Source of the DNA: Acrocarpospora corrugata
Lineage (GTDB): Bacteria > Actinomycetota > Actinomycetes > Streptosporangiales > Streptosporangiaceae
Direction of reading: 5' to 3'
Assembly: GCF_009687845.1 (NCBI RefSeq)
Contig: NZ_BLAD01000071.1
Location: 1-64,000, forward strand
DNA: 64,000 nucleotides
In this document: one piece after another, positions 16,525-25,724 of the stretch
Layout: the number at the start of each line of letters is the position of its first letter
Position numbering within the stretch: the first letter of the stretch is position 1
Notes under the pieces: model-generated
Told to the model about the DNA's origin: nothing
Databases searched by the model: none
The model's input: only the letters and a program-made list of their open reading frames with translations
Translations under genes and position numbers: made by a program

Positions 16525-17400
16525 TCAAGCACCGCTGAGCGCTCCGGCGAAGCGATCCACCTGGGCCACGTCCGAGGCCCAGCAGTAGAACATGATCTCG
16601 TCGGCGCCGATGTCCCCCATCCGGATGGCCGTGTCGCGGATCTGGCCGGAGGTGGTGAGCATGCTCGCCGCCGCGCCCTCCGCGAAACCCGCCGGCAGGT
16701 TCATGTAGTGGGGGCCGCTGTAGTAGTCGTACAGCCGGTCGCGTGCCTCCTTGATCAGGTGATCCGGCCCCAGGGCGGCGTTGAACTGGGCCACCAGCCG
16801 GGGACGGCCCGTGCGTCCCTGAGCCTGCCACTCGGTCTCGGTGGCCCGGAACAGACTCTCGGCGTCGGAGAGGTGCGCCGCGCACAGGAAGCCGTCGCCC
16901 AGGCGGGCGGCGCGACGGATCGCGGCCGGGCTGAAGGCGCCGAACAACATTTCCGGGCCGCCCCGGCGGCCGGGCTCGGGCCCGATCGGGCCGATCCCCT
17001 CGCCGTACGGCTCGCCCGACCAGACGCGGCGCATCACTTCCAGCATCTCCTCCAGCCGCGCCCCCCGCCGGTGCACGTCCACACCCACGGCCTCGTAGTC
17101 GTCCCGACGCGCTCCCAAGCCGATGCCGAGCGTGAAGCGCCCTCCCGACATGCGGTTCAGGGTCGCGCACTGCTTGGCCAGCAGCGCCGGCTCGCGCAGC
17201 GGAGCGAGCAGCACCTCGGTCTGCAGGCGGATTCTGGCGGTCGCTCCCGCGAGCATGGCCAGGGCCACCAGGGGCTCGGGATTGTCGTAGACGAGGCGGT
17301 CCAGCAGGCCGAGCGTGCTGAACGGGCCCTGGTCCGCGCCCCGAGCCCACTCCAGCAGGGCCCCAGGTTCGCTGATGGGCAGGCCGAGACCGACTTTCAC
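16525..17400 (-). CDS. Luciferase-like (LLM) flavin-dependent oxidoreductase
   Basis: The 291-residue protein begins MKVGLGLPISEPGALLEWAR and has the bacterial-luciferase/F420 barrel signatures: a LAGATARIRLQTEVLLAP strand, FTLGIGLGARRDDYEAVGVD and HRRGARLEEMLEVMRRVW. It probably uses reduced FMN or F420 and an unknown substrate. It is convergent with the preceding dehydrogenase and separated by about 65 bp without a clear terminator. No partner flavin reductase is nearby. Confidence 0.88.
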   Translation of the reverse strand: MKVGLGLPISEPGALLEWARGADQGPFSTLGLLDRLVYDNPEPLVALAMLAGATARIRLQTEVLLAPLREPALLAKQCATLNRMSGGRFTLGIGLGARRDDYEAVGVDVHRRGARLEEMLEVMRRVWSGEPYGEGIGPIGPEPGRRGGPEMLFGAFSPAAIRRAARLGDGFLCAAHLSDAESLFRATETEWQAQGRTGRPRLVAQFNAALGPDHLIKEARDRLYDYYSGPHYMNLPAGFAEGAAASMLTTSGQIRDTAIRMGDIGADEIMFYCWASDVAQVDRFAGALSGA

Positions 17401-17570
17401 GAGTCCCCCCGTGGTTCTCCCCCGTGGTTCTCACCGTCGGCGAGCCGCCGCCGGTTGCGCCGCGTTTCCCGGTGACCGTGCCCGCCACACCGCCGCTGAC
17501 GCCCGTGTGGCGCATCTCTGGCCACAACCTTTGCGCCCCCTTGGAGCGGTGGTCACCGAGTCCGGCTCTG

Positions 17571-18293
17571 TTAGTTGGCGCCGACGACCTTGAAGTCCTG
17601 GTTGACGAAGATGTGGTGCGGCCAGTTGACGCCGACATTGTGGACCTGGTAGTCGCCGTTGCTCAACTCCACAACACGGTTGACCACGCCCCCCTGGTAG
17701 GTGGCCAGCGCGGCTTCCGCCGCCTTGATCGCTGTAGTTCCGCTGACGATCGTCCCTTCGCCCTCGGTGTAGTTCGCCGGGATCTGACCCTCCTGCTTCG
17801 CCGCGGACGGTGCGCCGCGCTGGAAGGCGACCACCTGTGCCGGGGAGTAGGTCGCAGATCCGCCCCCAATCGGTTGGACGATGACCTGCGTGGCCGTAAT
17901 GGCCGTTCCATTGACCGTCCCAAGTACCAGGACGGGTTCACCTGTTGCGACGGCACTCGCCGAGGCCGAGTTCGTCCCCTTCTTGTACGTCGTGGAGGAC
18001 GCCTCGGTGATGATCACCTGCTGATCCCCTGACGTCGACAATGTGAAGCCCGACGTGGACACACTGCTGACCGTACCGACTGCTCCCCCTGCCGCCGGTC
18101 CAGACCGAGCTTTGGATCCCCCGCCGCCGGATCGGGAACCGCCGCTGGGAGGCGCTTCGTGCCCTGCCGCTGGGGAGGAGGACGTGGCCGCTGTCGAGGG
18201 AGGCGTGGCTGTTACCGAGGGGGACGTGGCGCAACCGGCGGAAAGTCCGATCACCGCAGACATCAGCGCAGCGGCGAGTTTGCGGGAAAACAT
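17571..18293 (-). CDS. Putative lipoprotein with DUF5666-like and C-terminal PepSY-like parts
   Basis: A 240-residue protein from ATG 18293. Residues 1-21 form a lipoprotein signal with lipobox LSAGC, followed by a long Ser/Thr/Gly-rich linker (about 22-70). The next part (VGTVSSVSTSGFTLSTS and later EPVLVLGTVNG) resembles the small beta-barrel of DUF5666. The end (AAEAALATYQGGVVNRVVEL then YQVHNVGVNWPHHIFV) resembles a PepSY-like fold. It should sit on the outer face of the membrane. Function unknown. Confidence 0.65.
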   Translation of the reverse strand: MFSRKLAAALMSAVIGLSAGCATSPSVTATPPSTAATSSSPAAGHEAPPSGGSRSGGGGSKARSGPAAGGAVGTVSSVSTSGFTLSTSGDQQVIITEASSTTYKKGTNSASASAVATGEPVLVLGTVNGTAITATQVIVQPIGGGSATYSPAQVVAFQRGAPSAAKQEGQIPANYTEGEGTIVSGTTAIKAAEAALATYQGGVVNRVVELSNGDYQVHNVGVNWPHHIFVNQDFKVVGAN

Positions 18294-18483
18294 GGAGACC
18301 ACTTCTTCCGTTCGATGGGAACACACCCAGCCTCGCAAGTCACGCTTCGGCTTCCCCAAGGAAAGGATGAAAGATTCCTGTATAAGAGACGGCCCTCCGC
18401 TCGGGTCGCTGTCACCCGGGGCAAGGGGGTCGAACAACATCTCCGCACCGTGCGCGACAAGGTGAGCGCGCTGAAGAAGGGCG

Positions 18484-18784
18484 CAGCGCCGCTTCTCCCA
18501 GTTCCGGGTGGATGGCGGCGACGCAGTCCTGGGCCACGCGGACATGGAACTCGTGGACGTAGGCGTCCAGGGCGCTGTACAGCACGCATTGTTCGGTCAC
18601 CTGGCCCGCGAGGACAACGGTGCTGATCTCCTGACAATGAAGCAGATATTCCAGCGGCGTGCCGAAGAACGCGCTGTGCCGGACTTTCGCGAGGAAGGCG
18701 CAGTCGCCGGACGGGAGGAACGGCTCGACGAGATCGGGGCCGTCCATCAGCGCCGTGGAGGGGCCAGCTTTAATGATCGGCAAA
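18484..18784 (-). pseudogene. Isochorismatase-family cysteine hydrolase, truncated
   Basis: About 100 codons match the C-terminal two thirds of isochorismatase-like hydrolases: FLAKVRHSAFFGTPLEYLL with the catalytic Lys, and VVLAGQVTEQCVLYSALDAY with the nucleophilic Cys. The N-terminal strand bearing the catalytic Asp is missing. After GEAALR the normal ending is replaced by an unrelated Arg/Pro-rich tail, which suggests a frameshift. The enclosing open frame is longer than the homologous part. Confidence 0.75.
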
Positions 18785-18960
18785 GTTCTTTCAGTTTGTC
18801 GCATTCGTCGAATCACTCTCGCGACGCCGGGCACGCTCTCCGGCGAAACGTCCTCAAGCGACGGACGCTTTCGATTCGGCCGACGTGCGCCGGAGGATTC
18901 GCGGCCGAGTCTGTGGGCAGCCGACGGTCTCGCGTTCCGCCTAACGATCTTGGAGGGATC

Positions 18961-21207
18961 GTGGAAGAGACCAACCCCATCGCCAAAGCCGTCGACAAGG
19001 TCATCGACGCGGTAGCCGAACGAAACGGCGGCTCGGAGATCCCCGGCCGTCCCGGCGTCGAGCCGCCGACGATCGCCGAACCCGTCGAGCCGCGCGACCC
19101 TCTGCCGCCCAAGGCGGACCAGCGTGGCCCCGACCCGGTCACCGCCACCGGGCAGCCGTCGGGCGAGACGACGGAGACGCGCGGCCAGGGTGGCCCGTTC
19201 CTCACCACCGCGACCGGCACCCGCCTGCCCGACACGGACCACTCACTCAAAGCGGGCGCGCGTGGCCCCGTCCTGCTGCGCGACCACCATCTTCGCGAGA
19301 AGATCACCCATTTCGACCACGAGCGCATCCCCGAGCGGGTCGTCCACGCCCGTGGAGCCGCCGCGCACGGCGTCTTCCGCGCGTACGGCACCGCGGCCAA
19401 CGTGACCAAGGCCGCGTTCCTCGTCAAGGACGTGGAGACCCCGGTCTTCGTACGCTTCTCCACCGTGCTCGGATCGCGGGGATCGGCTGATGCCGTACGC
19501 GACACGCGGGGATTCGCCACCAAGTTCTATACCTCCGAGGGCATCTTCGACCTGGTCGGCAACAACATCCCGGTGTTCTTCATCCAGGACGCGATCAAGT
19601 TCCCCGACGTCATCCACGCCGGCAAGCCGCACCCGGACCGGGAGATCCCGCAGGCCCAGAGCGCCCACGACACGTTCTGGGACTTCGTCTCCCTGCACAC
19701 CGAGGCCACCCACCACACGCTCTGGAACATGTCCGACCGCGGCATCCCGCGCTCCTACCGGATGATGGAGGGCTTCGGCGTCCACACCTTCCGCCTGGTC
19801 GCCGCCGACGGCGCCACCACGCTGGTGAAGTTCCACTGGAAGCCCAAGCTGGGAGTGCACTCGCTGGTGTGGGAGGAGGCGCAGATCATCAACGGCGTCG
19901 ACCCCGACTTCCACCGGCGCGACCTGGCCGACGCCATCGAGGCGGGCGCCTACCCCGCGTGGGAACTGGGCATTCAGATCTTCCCCGACTCCGGCGACCA
20001 GACATACGAGGGCATCGACCTGCTCGACCCGACCAAGATCGTTCCTGAGGAGCTGGCACCGGTGCAGCCGATCGGCCTGCTGACGCTCGACGCCAACCCG
20101 ATCAACTTCTTCGCCGAGACCGAGCAGGTCGCCTTCCACGTGGGGCACCTGGTGCCCGGGATCGACGTGACCGACGACCCGCTGCTGGCCGGGCGGCTGT
20201 TCTCCTACCTGGACACGCAGATCACCCGCCTGGGCGGGCCGAACTTCGACCAGCTTCCGATCAACCGCACCCACGCTCCAGTCAACGACATGCTCCGCGA
20301 CGGCATGCACCAGACGGCCGTGCACCCGGGAGCCGCGCCGTACCGGCCCAATTCATTGGACGGCGGCTGTCCCTTCCAGGCTCCCGACGGTTATGTGGAA
20401 GTTCCCTTCCCGGTCGAGGCGGGAGCCCGCGGCCGGGTCGCGCCGGCTTCCTATGACGACCACTTCAGCCAGCCGCGCATGTTCTGGCTGAGTCTGTCGC
20501 CGGTGGAGCAGGAGCACGTGATCGCCGCGTACACATTCGAACTGAGCAAAGTGTACGAGCCGGCGATCCGGGAACGGCAGCTCAAGGTGCTGGCCCAGAT
20601 CGATCCTGTGCTCTGCGAGGAAGTGGCCGCCGGGCTCGGCCTGCCGGTGCCCGACGGCAAACCGGAGACGATCGTCGACCCCAGCCCCGCCTTGTCGCAG
20701 GTCGGCCGCACTTGGCCGGTGGCCGGGCGCGTCATCGGCCTCGTCGCCGGTTCCGACATCGACGAGATCCGCACGTTGCGGCAGGCGATCCTCGACGCGG
20801 GAATGGTGCCTCTGGTGATCGCACCCACCGGCGGGGTGCTGCCCGGTGAGGGCGACCAGGTGACCGTCCAGCGAACGTTCGCGGCGGCGCGCTCGGTGGA
20901 GTTCGACGCCATCCTCGTCGCGGGCGCACCGGCGCCCGGCGCCGACGCCGTGGGTGGCAGGGACGCCAAGGCGGGAGTGCCCGGACCAGTAGACCCCCGA
21001 GTGACGCTCATGATGAACGAGGCCTACCGGCATGCCAAGCCACTGGGCGGGTGGGGCGAGGCCGACGCGACGTTCACCGCGGCGGGGATTCCCGCCGACG
21101 CGCCCGGGGTGGTCTCGGGCACCGACCCCGCGACGGTGCTCAGCCAGGTCACCGACCTGCTGGGCGGGCACCGGGTGTGGGACCGATTCCCCAGTGGGCT
21201 GGCCTAG
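18961..21207 (+). CDS. Large-subunit (HPII/KatE-type) catalase
   Basis: A 748-residue haem catalase starting at GTG 18961 with GGAGGG five bases upstream. His129 in [11 protein letters not shown] is the catalytic His, [16 protein letters not shown] carries the conserved Asn, and [15 protein letters not shown] the proximal haem Tyr. The last 150 residues are the class I glutaminase-like domain of large catalases ([20 protein letters not shown]). It disproportionates hydrogen peroxide in the cytoplasm. It is intact although both flanks are degraded genes, which suggests selection to keep it. Confidence 0.93.
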   Translation: MEETNPIAKAVDKVIDAVAERNGGSEIPGRPGVEPPTIAEPVEPRDPLPPKADQRGPDPVTATGQPSGETTETRGQGGPFLTTATGTRLPDTDHSLKAGARGPVLLRDHHLREKITHFDHERIPERVVHARGAAAHGVFRAYGTAANVTKAAFLVKDVETPVFVRFSTVLGSRGSADAVRDTRGFATKFYTSEGIFDLVGNNIPVFFIQDAIKFPDVIHAGKPHPDREIPQAQSAHDTFWDFVSLHTEATHHTLWNMSDRGIPRSYRMMEGFGVHTFRLVAADGATTLVKFHWKPKLGVHSLVWEEAQIINGVDPDFHRRDLADAIEAGAYPAWELGIQIFPDSGDQTYEGIDLLDPTKIVPEELAPVQPIGLLTLDANPINFFAETEQVAFHVGHLVPGIDVTDDPLLAGRLFSYLDTQITRLGGPNFDQLPINRTHAPVNDMLRDGMHQTAVHPGAAPYRPNSLDGGCPFQAPDGYVEVPFPVEAGARGRVAPASYDDHFSQPRMFWLSLSPVEQEHVIAAYTFELSKVYEPAIRERQLKVLAQIDPVLCEEVAAGLGLPVPDGKPETIVDPSPALSQVGRTWPVAGRVIGLVAGSDIDEIRTLRQAILDAGMVPLVIAPTGGVLPGEGDQVTVQRTFAAARSVEFDAILVAGAPAPGADAVGGRDAKAGVPGPVDPRVTLMMNEAYRHAKPLGGWGEADATFTAAGIPADAPGVVSGTDPATVLSQVTDLLGGHRVWDRFPSGLA

Positions 21208-21530
21208 TTACGCTGCCGCACGTTCATGGCGCTCCGTCTTGCTCATGGACGATCTTCCGGGTACGTCCAGGCGCTCGCGACGTCATAGAGGTGCTGCTTG
21301 GAGGCGTTGGCGTCCACGCCCTCGGCGGTCTTGCCGGGCTTGGGGTGCTGCGGGCGGCCTGTGCGTCCGAGGGTCCTCGCTTGGCCTTGGGCTCCCAGTG
21401 ATCGCCGACCTTCTCAAAGGAGTGCTTGAGCGCGGAATCGGCGGTCCGGTGGGCGCGTTCGCCCTCGCCGTACTGCTCGACGGCCGAGTCGTGCGCCTTG
21501 ATCCACCTCTCCTGGGCCTCACGGTGAAGG
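21208..21530 (-). pseudogene. ChaB-family protein, frameshifted
   Basis: Three frames in series spell one ChaB protein. The first reads REAQERWIKAHDSAVEQYG and EKVGDHWEPKAK. Near 21340 it moves to a frame reading KPGKTAEGVDANASKQHLYD. It then shifts to ERLDVPGRSSMSKTE and ends at 21208, where a Rho_N-like tail would continue. The first residues of the family are also missing. Two frameshifts and both ends damaged make it a pseudogene. Confidence 0.78.
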
Positions 21531-21531
21531 G

Positions 21532-21735
21532 TCAGTCGGTAGTCAGTGCGTCCATCAGATCGCCGACCGAGGTGTCGGGCAGTGCCCGGGCCACGTCGGC
21601 CAGTGCGACCATGCCGACCAGGGTGTAGCCGTCGATCACGGGTAGCCGGCGAACCTTGTGGGAACCCATCGCGCAGGATCTCGCGGGCGTCGTCATCGGC
21701 TCCGAGGGCCCTGCGGTGGCGCGAGGCGTTCTTTC
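21532..21735 (-). pseudogene. CBS-domain protein, C-terminal fragment
   Basis: The final CBS motif is readable as HKVRRLPVIDGYTLVGMVAL followed by ADVARALPDTSVGDLMDAL. Just upstream, GADDDAREILR continues the domain in another frame, showing a frameshift near 21665. The first CBS domain is absent. Intact relatives are two-CBS stress proteins that bind adenine nucleotides. Confidence 0.65.
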
Positions 21736-21758
21736 GTTCCTGGCGCGTGCGAGGAGGA

Positions 21759-22115
21759 TCATTCCCCTGGGGGGATGGACGCCAGGGCCGTGGCCCGGCT
21801 GCTGTGGATCCGCATCCGGCTGTCCAGGTCCAGTAGCTGGAACAGCCGGGCCACCCGCGGGATGAGCCCGCACAGGGCGATCCGCTCGCCGTCCCATCCC
21901 AGGATTTGATGGACGCTGATGATGACCTTCAATCCGGAGCTGTCGAGGAACGTGAGGCTGGTCAGGTCCAGTAGCAGCCGGGCGCCAGGGTCGGTGAGCA
22001 CCGTCTGGGTGATCGAGAGGAGATGGGCGCCGGTGAGCGCGTCAAGCTCGCCGGTCACCGTGATGACGGTGAGGGGCCCGTACCGTTCGGTGGTGACCTG
22101 GAAGTCTGCGGGCAT
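21759..22115 (-). CDS. STAS-domain anti-sigma factor antagonist
   Basis: A 118-residue single-domain protein with the STAS core: LTVITVTGELDALTGAHLL, LLLDLTSLTFLDSSGLKVII with the phosphorylatable Ser pair, and RIALCGLIPRVARLFQLLDL. It should release a sigma factor by binding its anti-sigma partner when unphosphorylated. No sigma or RsbW-type kinase gene lies in the window. The start at ATG 22115 overlaps the end of a degraded gene. Confidence 0.87.
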   Translation of the reverse strand: MPADFQVTTERYGPLTVITVTGELDALTGAHLLSITQTVLTDPGARLLLDLTSLTFLDSSGLKVIISVHQILGWDGERIALCGLIPRVARLFQLLDLDSRMRIHSSRATALASIPPGE

Positions 22116-22119
22116 TGAG

Positions 22120-22415
22120 CCACCCCCGTCTCCGACACGAAGCCGCCCAGGAAGAACAGGCTGAGCGCGGGGGACCGATGCAGGAACAGAGTGTCGCCCG
22201 CCAGTCGAACCTGGGCCTCATTCCCCCACACCACGACCTCCCCCGCCCTCCCTGCGCCGGGCAGCCGCAGCTCCAGCAACGCGCTGGCGCACGCACCCCC
22301 GGCCGGAGCCAGCGACTCGGCTGCTGACGCCGTCAGCAGCGCACACGCCTTGGTCCCGTCTCCGCCGCGCACGGCCGCGTAGAAATCGACAGCAGTCCAG
22401 CACGCCCGCGCGCCT
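22120..22415 (-). pseudogene. Fragment of an actinomycete conserved hypothetical protein
   Basis: One frame reads VDFYAAVRGGDGTKACALLT, then VVVWGNEAQVRLAGDTLFLHR. This resembles the C-terminal domain of small actinomycete membrane or lipoproteins that end in a GWRVVAAGC-type motif. That ending is replaced here by unrelated sequence, and the N-terminal membrane part is gone. It is wedged between two STAS genes. Family assignment is from general recollection of the pattern. Confidence 0.45.
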
Positions 22416-22423
22416 GCTCATTT

Positions 22424-22834
22424 TCAGTCGAGCCTGTCCCCTGTCTCCGGGTAACCCGTGCTCATCTCAGCCGAGCGCAGGCTGAGCAGGTTCAGCAGGA
22501 ACGCCATCCGTGGTGGGACCTCGCGCAGGTGGACGCGGGCGCGGTCATGGACGAGGGCGGTCAGTGCCCGGACGCCCGACAGGTCGACGAAGGTGACCCG
22601 GCTGACGTCGACGACGAGTCGGGCGTCCTGATGGCAGACGCGGGTGAGGGCGGCCAGAACGGCGGCGCTGTTGGAGGCGTCGAGTTCGCCGGCGAGCCGT
22701 ACCAGCGACGAACCGGACGGCATCACGACGCAGGTGATGCGCAGGATGGAATCCCCGTAGAGGACCTGCACACCCATCGATTCCCCGGCGACGTGGGTCA
22801 CGTCGGGGGTCTTCTGCCAGCTATCGAAGGCCAT
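22424..22834 (-). CDS. STAS-domain protein
   Basis: A 136-residue protein from ATG 22834 behind GGGGGCG; an upstream in-frame start at 22927 looks spurious. The STAS core is SSLVRLAGELDASNSAAVLA, LVVDVSRVTFVDLSGVRAL with the Ser that is normally phosphorylated, and RVHLREVPPRMAFLLNLL. It is a second, divergent anti-sigma antagonist paralogue. It diverges from the winged-helix gene at 23029. Confidence 0.83.
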   Translation of the reverse strand: MAFDSWQKTPDVTHVAGESMGVQVLYGDSILRITCVVMPSGSSLVRLAGELDASNSAAVLAALTRVCHQDARLVVDVSRVTFVDLSGVRALTALVHDRARVHLREVPPRMAFLLNLLSLRSAEMSTGYPETGDRLD

Positions 22835-22933
22835 AACGCCCCCAAGCATCGGAAACGGATGATTCCTAGTCACGATGATCTCGGTGTGGTTCGCAACGAA
22901 CCCGGGCACTTCACGATAACACCACACCTATAT

Positions 22934-22954
22934 TACCGGAATAGTTTTTCGGTA
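22934..22954. promoter_or_regulatory. Imperfect palindrome in the STAS / winged-helix divergent promoter
   Basis: TACCGGAA (22934-22941) and TTTCGGTA (22947-22954) form an inverted repeat with one mismatch. It lies in the AT-richer 194-bp gap between divergent genes, beside TATAAG- and TATAGT-like hexamers. It is a candidate operator, perhaps for the adjacent winged-helix protein. Confidence 0.45.
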
Positions 22955-23028
22955 TAAGATCTGCCGCTATAGTGTGGATGCTGAGCCCATGGACCTGTCA
23001 GGTCCCAGCGAAAGGAGCACAGCCAGGT

Positions 23029-23388
23029 ATGGGCGACACGGGCGATCGGCATTCCAGCTGGACTTTTCTCACCAACCACGCCCGGGTGCTGCTGATCATC
23101 ACGGCGGACCCGCAGACACGGATCCGCGACATCGCCGCTGTCATCGGCATCACCGAACGTGCCGCCCAGGGCATCGTCACCGATCTGGAAGACGCCGGCT
23201 ACATCCAGCGCGTGCGGTCCGGACGGCGTAACCATTACACGATCAAGTCCGGCCAGCACCTGCGTCACCCCACCCAGACCGACATCCCCGTGCAAACGCT
23301 GATCGACATCTTCACCACGCGCGACCTGCCGGCAAAGGATCCGGCTTCCCCGCCCTTCCCTGTCGGCGAGGGAGATCCGCAAACATGA
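23029..23388 (+). CDS. Winged helix-turn-helix regulator (MarR/ArsR-like)
   Basis: A 119-residue protein. TFLTNHARVLLIITADPQTR begins the DNA-binding domain; IRDIAAVIGITERAAQGIV is the helix-turn-helix and IQRVRSGRRNHYTI the wing. No ligand domain follows. ATG 23029 has AAAGGAG about 16 bases upstream, which is rather far. It probably regulates itself and the divergent STAS gene. Confidence 0.8.
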   Translation: MGDTGDRHSSWTFLTNHARVLLIITADPQTRIRDIAAVIGITERAAQGIVTDLEDAGYIQRVRSGRRNHYTIKSGQHLRHPTQTDIPVQTLIDIFTTRDLPAKDPASPPFPVGEGDPQT

Positions 23389-23427
23389 CATGCGGTCGGC
23401 GACGCCCCTTGAGGATGTCGCGCAACT

Positions 23428-23461
23428 AACCCCAGCTCACATGCATTTAGCTGGGGTTTCT
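23428..23461 (+). terminator. Terminator of the winged-helix gene
   Basis: AACCCCAGCT (23428-23437) pairs with AGCTGGGGTT (23449-23458) around an 11-base loop, followed by TCTT. It lies 40 bp after the stop. The arms and T-tract share their sequence with the tRNA-Lys terminator at 13824. Confidence 0.75.
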
Positions 23462-23524
23462 TCATGGCCAGACCGTGACGGAGGAGTGACCGTTTGGCCG
23501 TCCGCGGCCGGGCAGTGGTCCGGT

Positions 23525-23890
23525 ATGACTGTCACACGATTCCAGGACCTGCCGCTGGCCGACCGCTCCCGCGAATGGGACGGCGCCGCGGCTGAGAGCC
23601 GCGTGCGTGAATGGGCCGACGCGGAGGACGCCCCCGACTCGGCCTACCGCGACGCCCACCTCTGGTACGACGGCGACGAACCCCAGAACTTCGGCAGCTA
23701 CAAGCTCCTCATCGCCGACGTGATCGACGGGAAACTGCACGTCGTTCCGCGCGCGGTGATGGCGGCCGGAGGGGTCATGCAGGGAGCCCGGGGCGGGGTC
23801 GACATCCCGAAGGATGATGTCGGCCGAGTCAAGGCGCACTTGGCCAAGTACTACGACAAGATGGGCGAAACCGCTCCGTGGGATCGTTAA
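23525..23890 (+). CDS. Small protein related to phage head-maturation protease accessory domain
   Basis: A 121-residue protein. The sequence ADRSREWDGAAAESRVREWA, HLWYDGDEPQNFGSYKLLIA and DVIDGKLHVVPRAVMAAGGV resembles a domain found beside or inside phage prohead protease proteins and as stand-alone actinomycete genes. There is no protease active-site region here. The start at ATG 23525 has a weak GGT ribosome site; the frame extends further upstream. It follows a tRNA-like terminator sequence, which fits a prophage remnant. Function unknown. Confidence 0.6.
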   Translation: MTVTRFQDLPLADRSREWDGAAAESRVREWADAEDAPDSAYRDAHLWYDGDEPQNFGSYKLLIADVIDGKLHVVPRAVMAAGGVMQGARGGVDIPKDDVGRVKAHLAKYYDKMGETAPWDR

Positions 23891-23945
23891 CCCAGCCCGA
23901 CCGGTTACGGAGATGAAGGGCCGGCAGCTGACGCGGCCGGGGCAG

Positions 23946-24950
23946 TCACCGGGTGACCGCGCTGGCCAGCCAGGCCACCCCCGCCAGCCCCGCCGCCACC
24001 CCCACGGTCGCCAGGCGGCGATGCTGTGACAGCCACACCTGCGGGCTCACCCTGTGCGCCCGCGCGTCGAAACGTCCGTGCGCGCCGAAGTCATGGCCTT
24101 CCTCGTCGTCCACCGGCTCCCACAGATTCGCCGGTTCGCGCGGGTCGCGCTTCTCGCCGGTCTGCTGGGACGCGTACCCGGTGGCCGCCAGATACCGATC
24201 CACCAGCGCCGGAGCGAGGCGGTCGGCCAGCAGGGTGGCGACCGTCATCGCCCCGACCCAGAACTCCTTGCGCTCGGGATGATCGGCCGCGAACACGATG
24301 GCCCGCGCGGCCACCTCCGGCTGGTAGATCGGCGGCACCGGCTGCGGCCGCCTCGGCAGCCGCGACTTCACCCAGTCGAACTGCGGTGTGTTGAGCGCCG
24401 GCAACTGCACCATCGTCACCTTGACCCCACTGTCCTGATGCAGCAGTTCGCACCGCAGCGACTCGGTGAACCCCTTGATGGCATGCTTGGCCGCGCAGTA
24501 CGCCGACTGCAGGGGTATCGCCCGATAGGCCAGCGCCGATCCCACCTGCACGATCGCGCCCTTCCCGCGCGCAAGCATTCGGGACAGGGCGGCCTGGGTG
24601 CCGTGCACGAACCCCAGATAGCTCACCTCCATGACCCGCCGATACTCGGCCGCGCTGATCTCCGTGACCGGCGCGAACACGGTCGCGAACGCCACGTTCA
24701 CCCACACGTCGATCGGCCCCAGCTCCGCTTCCACCCGCTCGGCAGCCGCCTCGACCCGCTCCGCGTCGGCCACGTCCACCGGCAGCACCAGCGCCCGGCC
24801 GCCCAGCGCCCGAACTTCCTCGGCGGCGGCCTCCAGCCCCGCCTCTCCCCGCCCCGGCAGCGCCACCGAGTCTCCGCGCCGCCCGAACATGCGCGCCGCC
24901 GCCCGGCCGACCCCGGCACTGGCTCCGGTGATCACCACGGTCTTCGCCAT
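23946..24950 (-). CDS. Short-chain dehydrogenase with C-terminal membrane tail
   Basis: A 334-residue SDR from ATG 24950 (GGAG adjacent). It shows [15 protein letters not shown] at residues 6-20, the NVAF segment replacing NNAG, and YCAAKH as catalytic Tyr-x-x-x-Lys. Beyond the usual 250 residues it has a 70-residue extension ending in a hydrophobic segment ([18 protein letters not shown]). It may be tethered to the membrane. This is a known subgroup of actinomycete SDRs; the substrate is unknown. Confidence 0.88.
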   Translation of the reverse strand: MAKTVVITGASAGVGRAAARMFGRRGDSVALPGRGEAGLEAAAEEVRALGGRALVLPVDVADAERVEAAAERVEAELGPIDVWVNVAFATVFAPVTEISAAEYRRVMEVSYLGFVHGTQAALSRMLARGKGAIVQVGSALAYRAIPLQSAYCAAKHAIKGFTESLRCELLHQDSGVKVTMVQLPALNTPQFDWVKSRLPRRPQPVPPIYQPEVAARAIVFAADHPERKEFWVGAMTVATLLADRLAPALVDRYLAATGYASQQTGEKRDPREPANLWEPVDDEEGHDFGAHGRFDARAHRVSPQVWLSQHRRLATVGVAAGLAGVAWLASAVTR

Positions 24951-25161
24951 CTCCAGCCCTTCTTTCCTCCGAGATTTCCTGAGAGAGCGTTCGGGCATCA
25001 GTTCCCCTCACCGGTCATCGCATGCGGCGAAGTTTGACTCCGGCGACCCCGCTGCCACAGAAATCGGCAAACGACTCGGCCCGTGTGTCGGCTCGAACCG
25101 TACGGGTACGGGGCAAGTGTGGCAGTCGGTAATAGACAGCGAGTGGGGTGAGGTGAGGACC

Positions 25162-25482
25162 ATGCCACGGGGTTCCAGCCGTAAGCGGGAACGGCAGTAC
25201 GAGCACATCAAGGACAGCGTCAAGAAGCGCGGCGAGAGCGACGAGCGCGCCAAGGAGATCGCCGCCCGCACGGTGAACAAGGAGCGGGCCCGCTCGGGCG
25301 AGGCCAAGACCAAGAGCCGCACCTCCATCGAGGACATCTCCTCCTCTCGCCGCGGCGGACTGCGCTCTCACTCGGGCGCCGGTGGCCGTACCAAGCCGCA
25401 GCTGTACGCCGAGGCCCAGCGCCGCAACATCAAGGGCCGTTCCTCCATGACCAAGGCACAACTGGAGAAGGCACTCGGCTGA
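25162..25482 (+). CDS. Small basic Rho_N-domain protein
   Basis: A 106-residue, highly charged protein starting at ATG 25162 after GGTGAGG. The first 65 residues are Lys/Arg/Glu-rich and helical (RQYEHIKDSVKKRGESDERA). The last 35 (TKPQLYAEAQRRNIKGRSSM then TKAQLEKALG) form a Rho N-terminal SAP-like nucleic-acid-binding motif. Such proteins are often annotated as plasmid stabilisation proteins in actinomycetes. A role in DNA or RNA binding under stress is inferred. It ends inside the left arm of the inverted repeat at 25482. Confidence 0.75.
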   Translation: MPRGSSRKRERQYEHIKDSVKKRGESDERAKEIAARTVNKERARSGEAKTKSRTSIEDISSSRRGGLRSHSGAGGRTKPQLYAEAQRRNIKGRSSMTKAQLEKALG

Positions 25483-25577
25483 GGCCATGAGCTCAACGGC
25501 TTGGATCCGGGACCGCCGCAAGCCCGGTTCCAGCCGTTGACTCCAGGTTCGAGGTCACGACCTTGAGCTCATGGCCT
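25482..25577. repeat. Large nested inverted repeat
   Basis: AGGCCATGAGCTCAA (25482-25496) and TTGAGCTCATGGCCT (25563-25577) are a perfect 15-bp inverted pair. Nested inside, AACGGCTTGGATCCGGG (25495-25511) pairs imperfectly with the segment CCCGGTTCCAGCCGTT ending at 25539. The structure begins at the stop codon of the Rho_N gene. It could be a terminator, a cruciform or the ends of a small mobile element. No T-tract follows. Confidence 0.6.
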
Positions 25578-25597
25578 GCGGATGCTCTGCCGGCAGG

Positions 25598-25724
25598 TCA
25601 GTTGCCCATGGCCTTGCGGATCGCGTCACGGGCGCGGTCCATGATCGCCAGCGGTGGGCCCATCAGCAGGTTCTTCGTCATCGACTCGGCGCCCGGGTGC
25701 GGGTGGGTCGGCGCCAGGCCGCCG
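25598..25724 (-). pseudogene. Possible hemerythrin-domain protein, C-terminal fragment
   Basis: The minus strand reads LAPTHPHPGAESMTKNLLMG and PPLAIMDRARDAIRKAMGN before a stop. The THPHPG and GP-AIMDRARDA pattern resembles the tail of actinomycete HHE (hemerythrin) proteins. Upstream sequence on this strand stops making sense near 25724, where a fragment of another gene begins on the opposite strand. The assignment is tentative. Confidence 0.35.

Noticed and set aside
19243-20325. Minus-strand open frame of 360 codons opposite catalase
   Set aside because: Val/Gly/Asp-rich antisense shadow of a strongly conserved enzyme gene.
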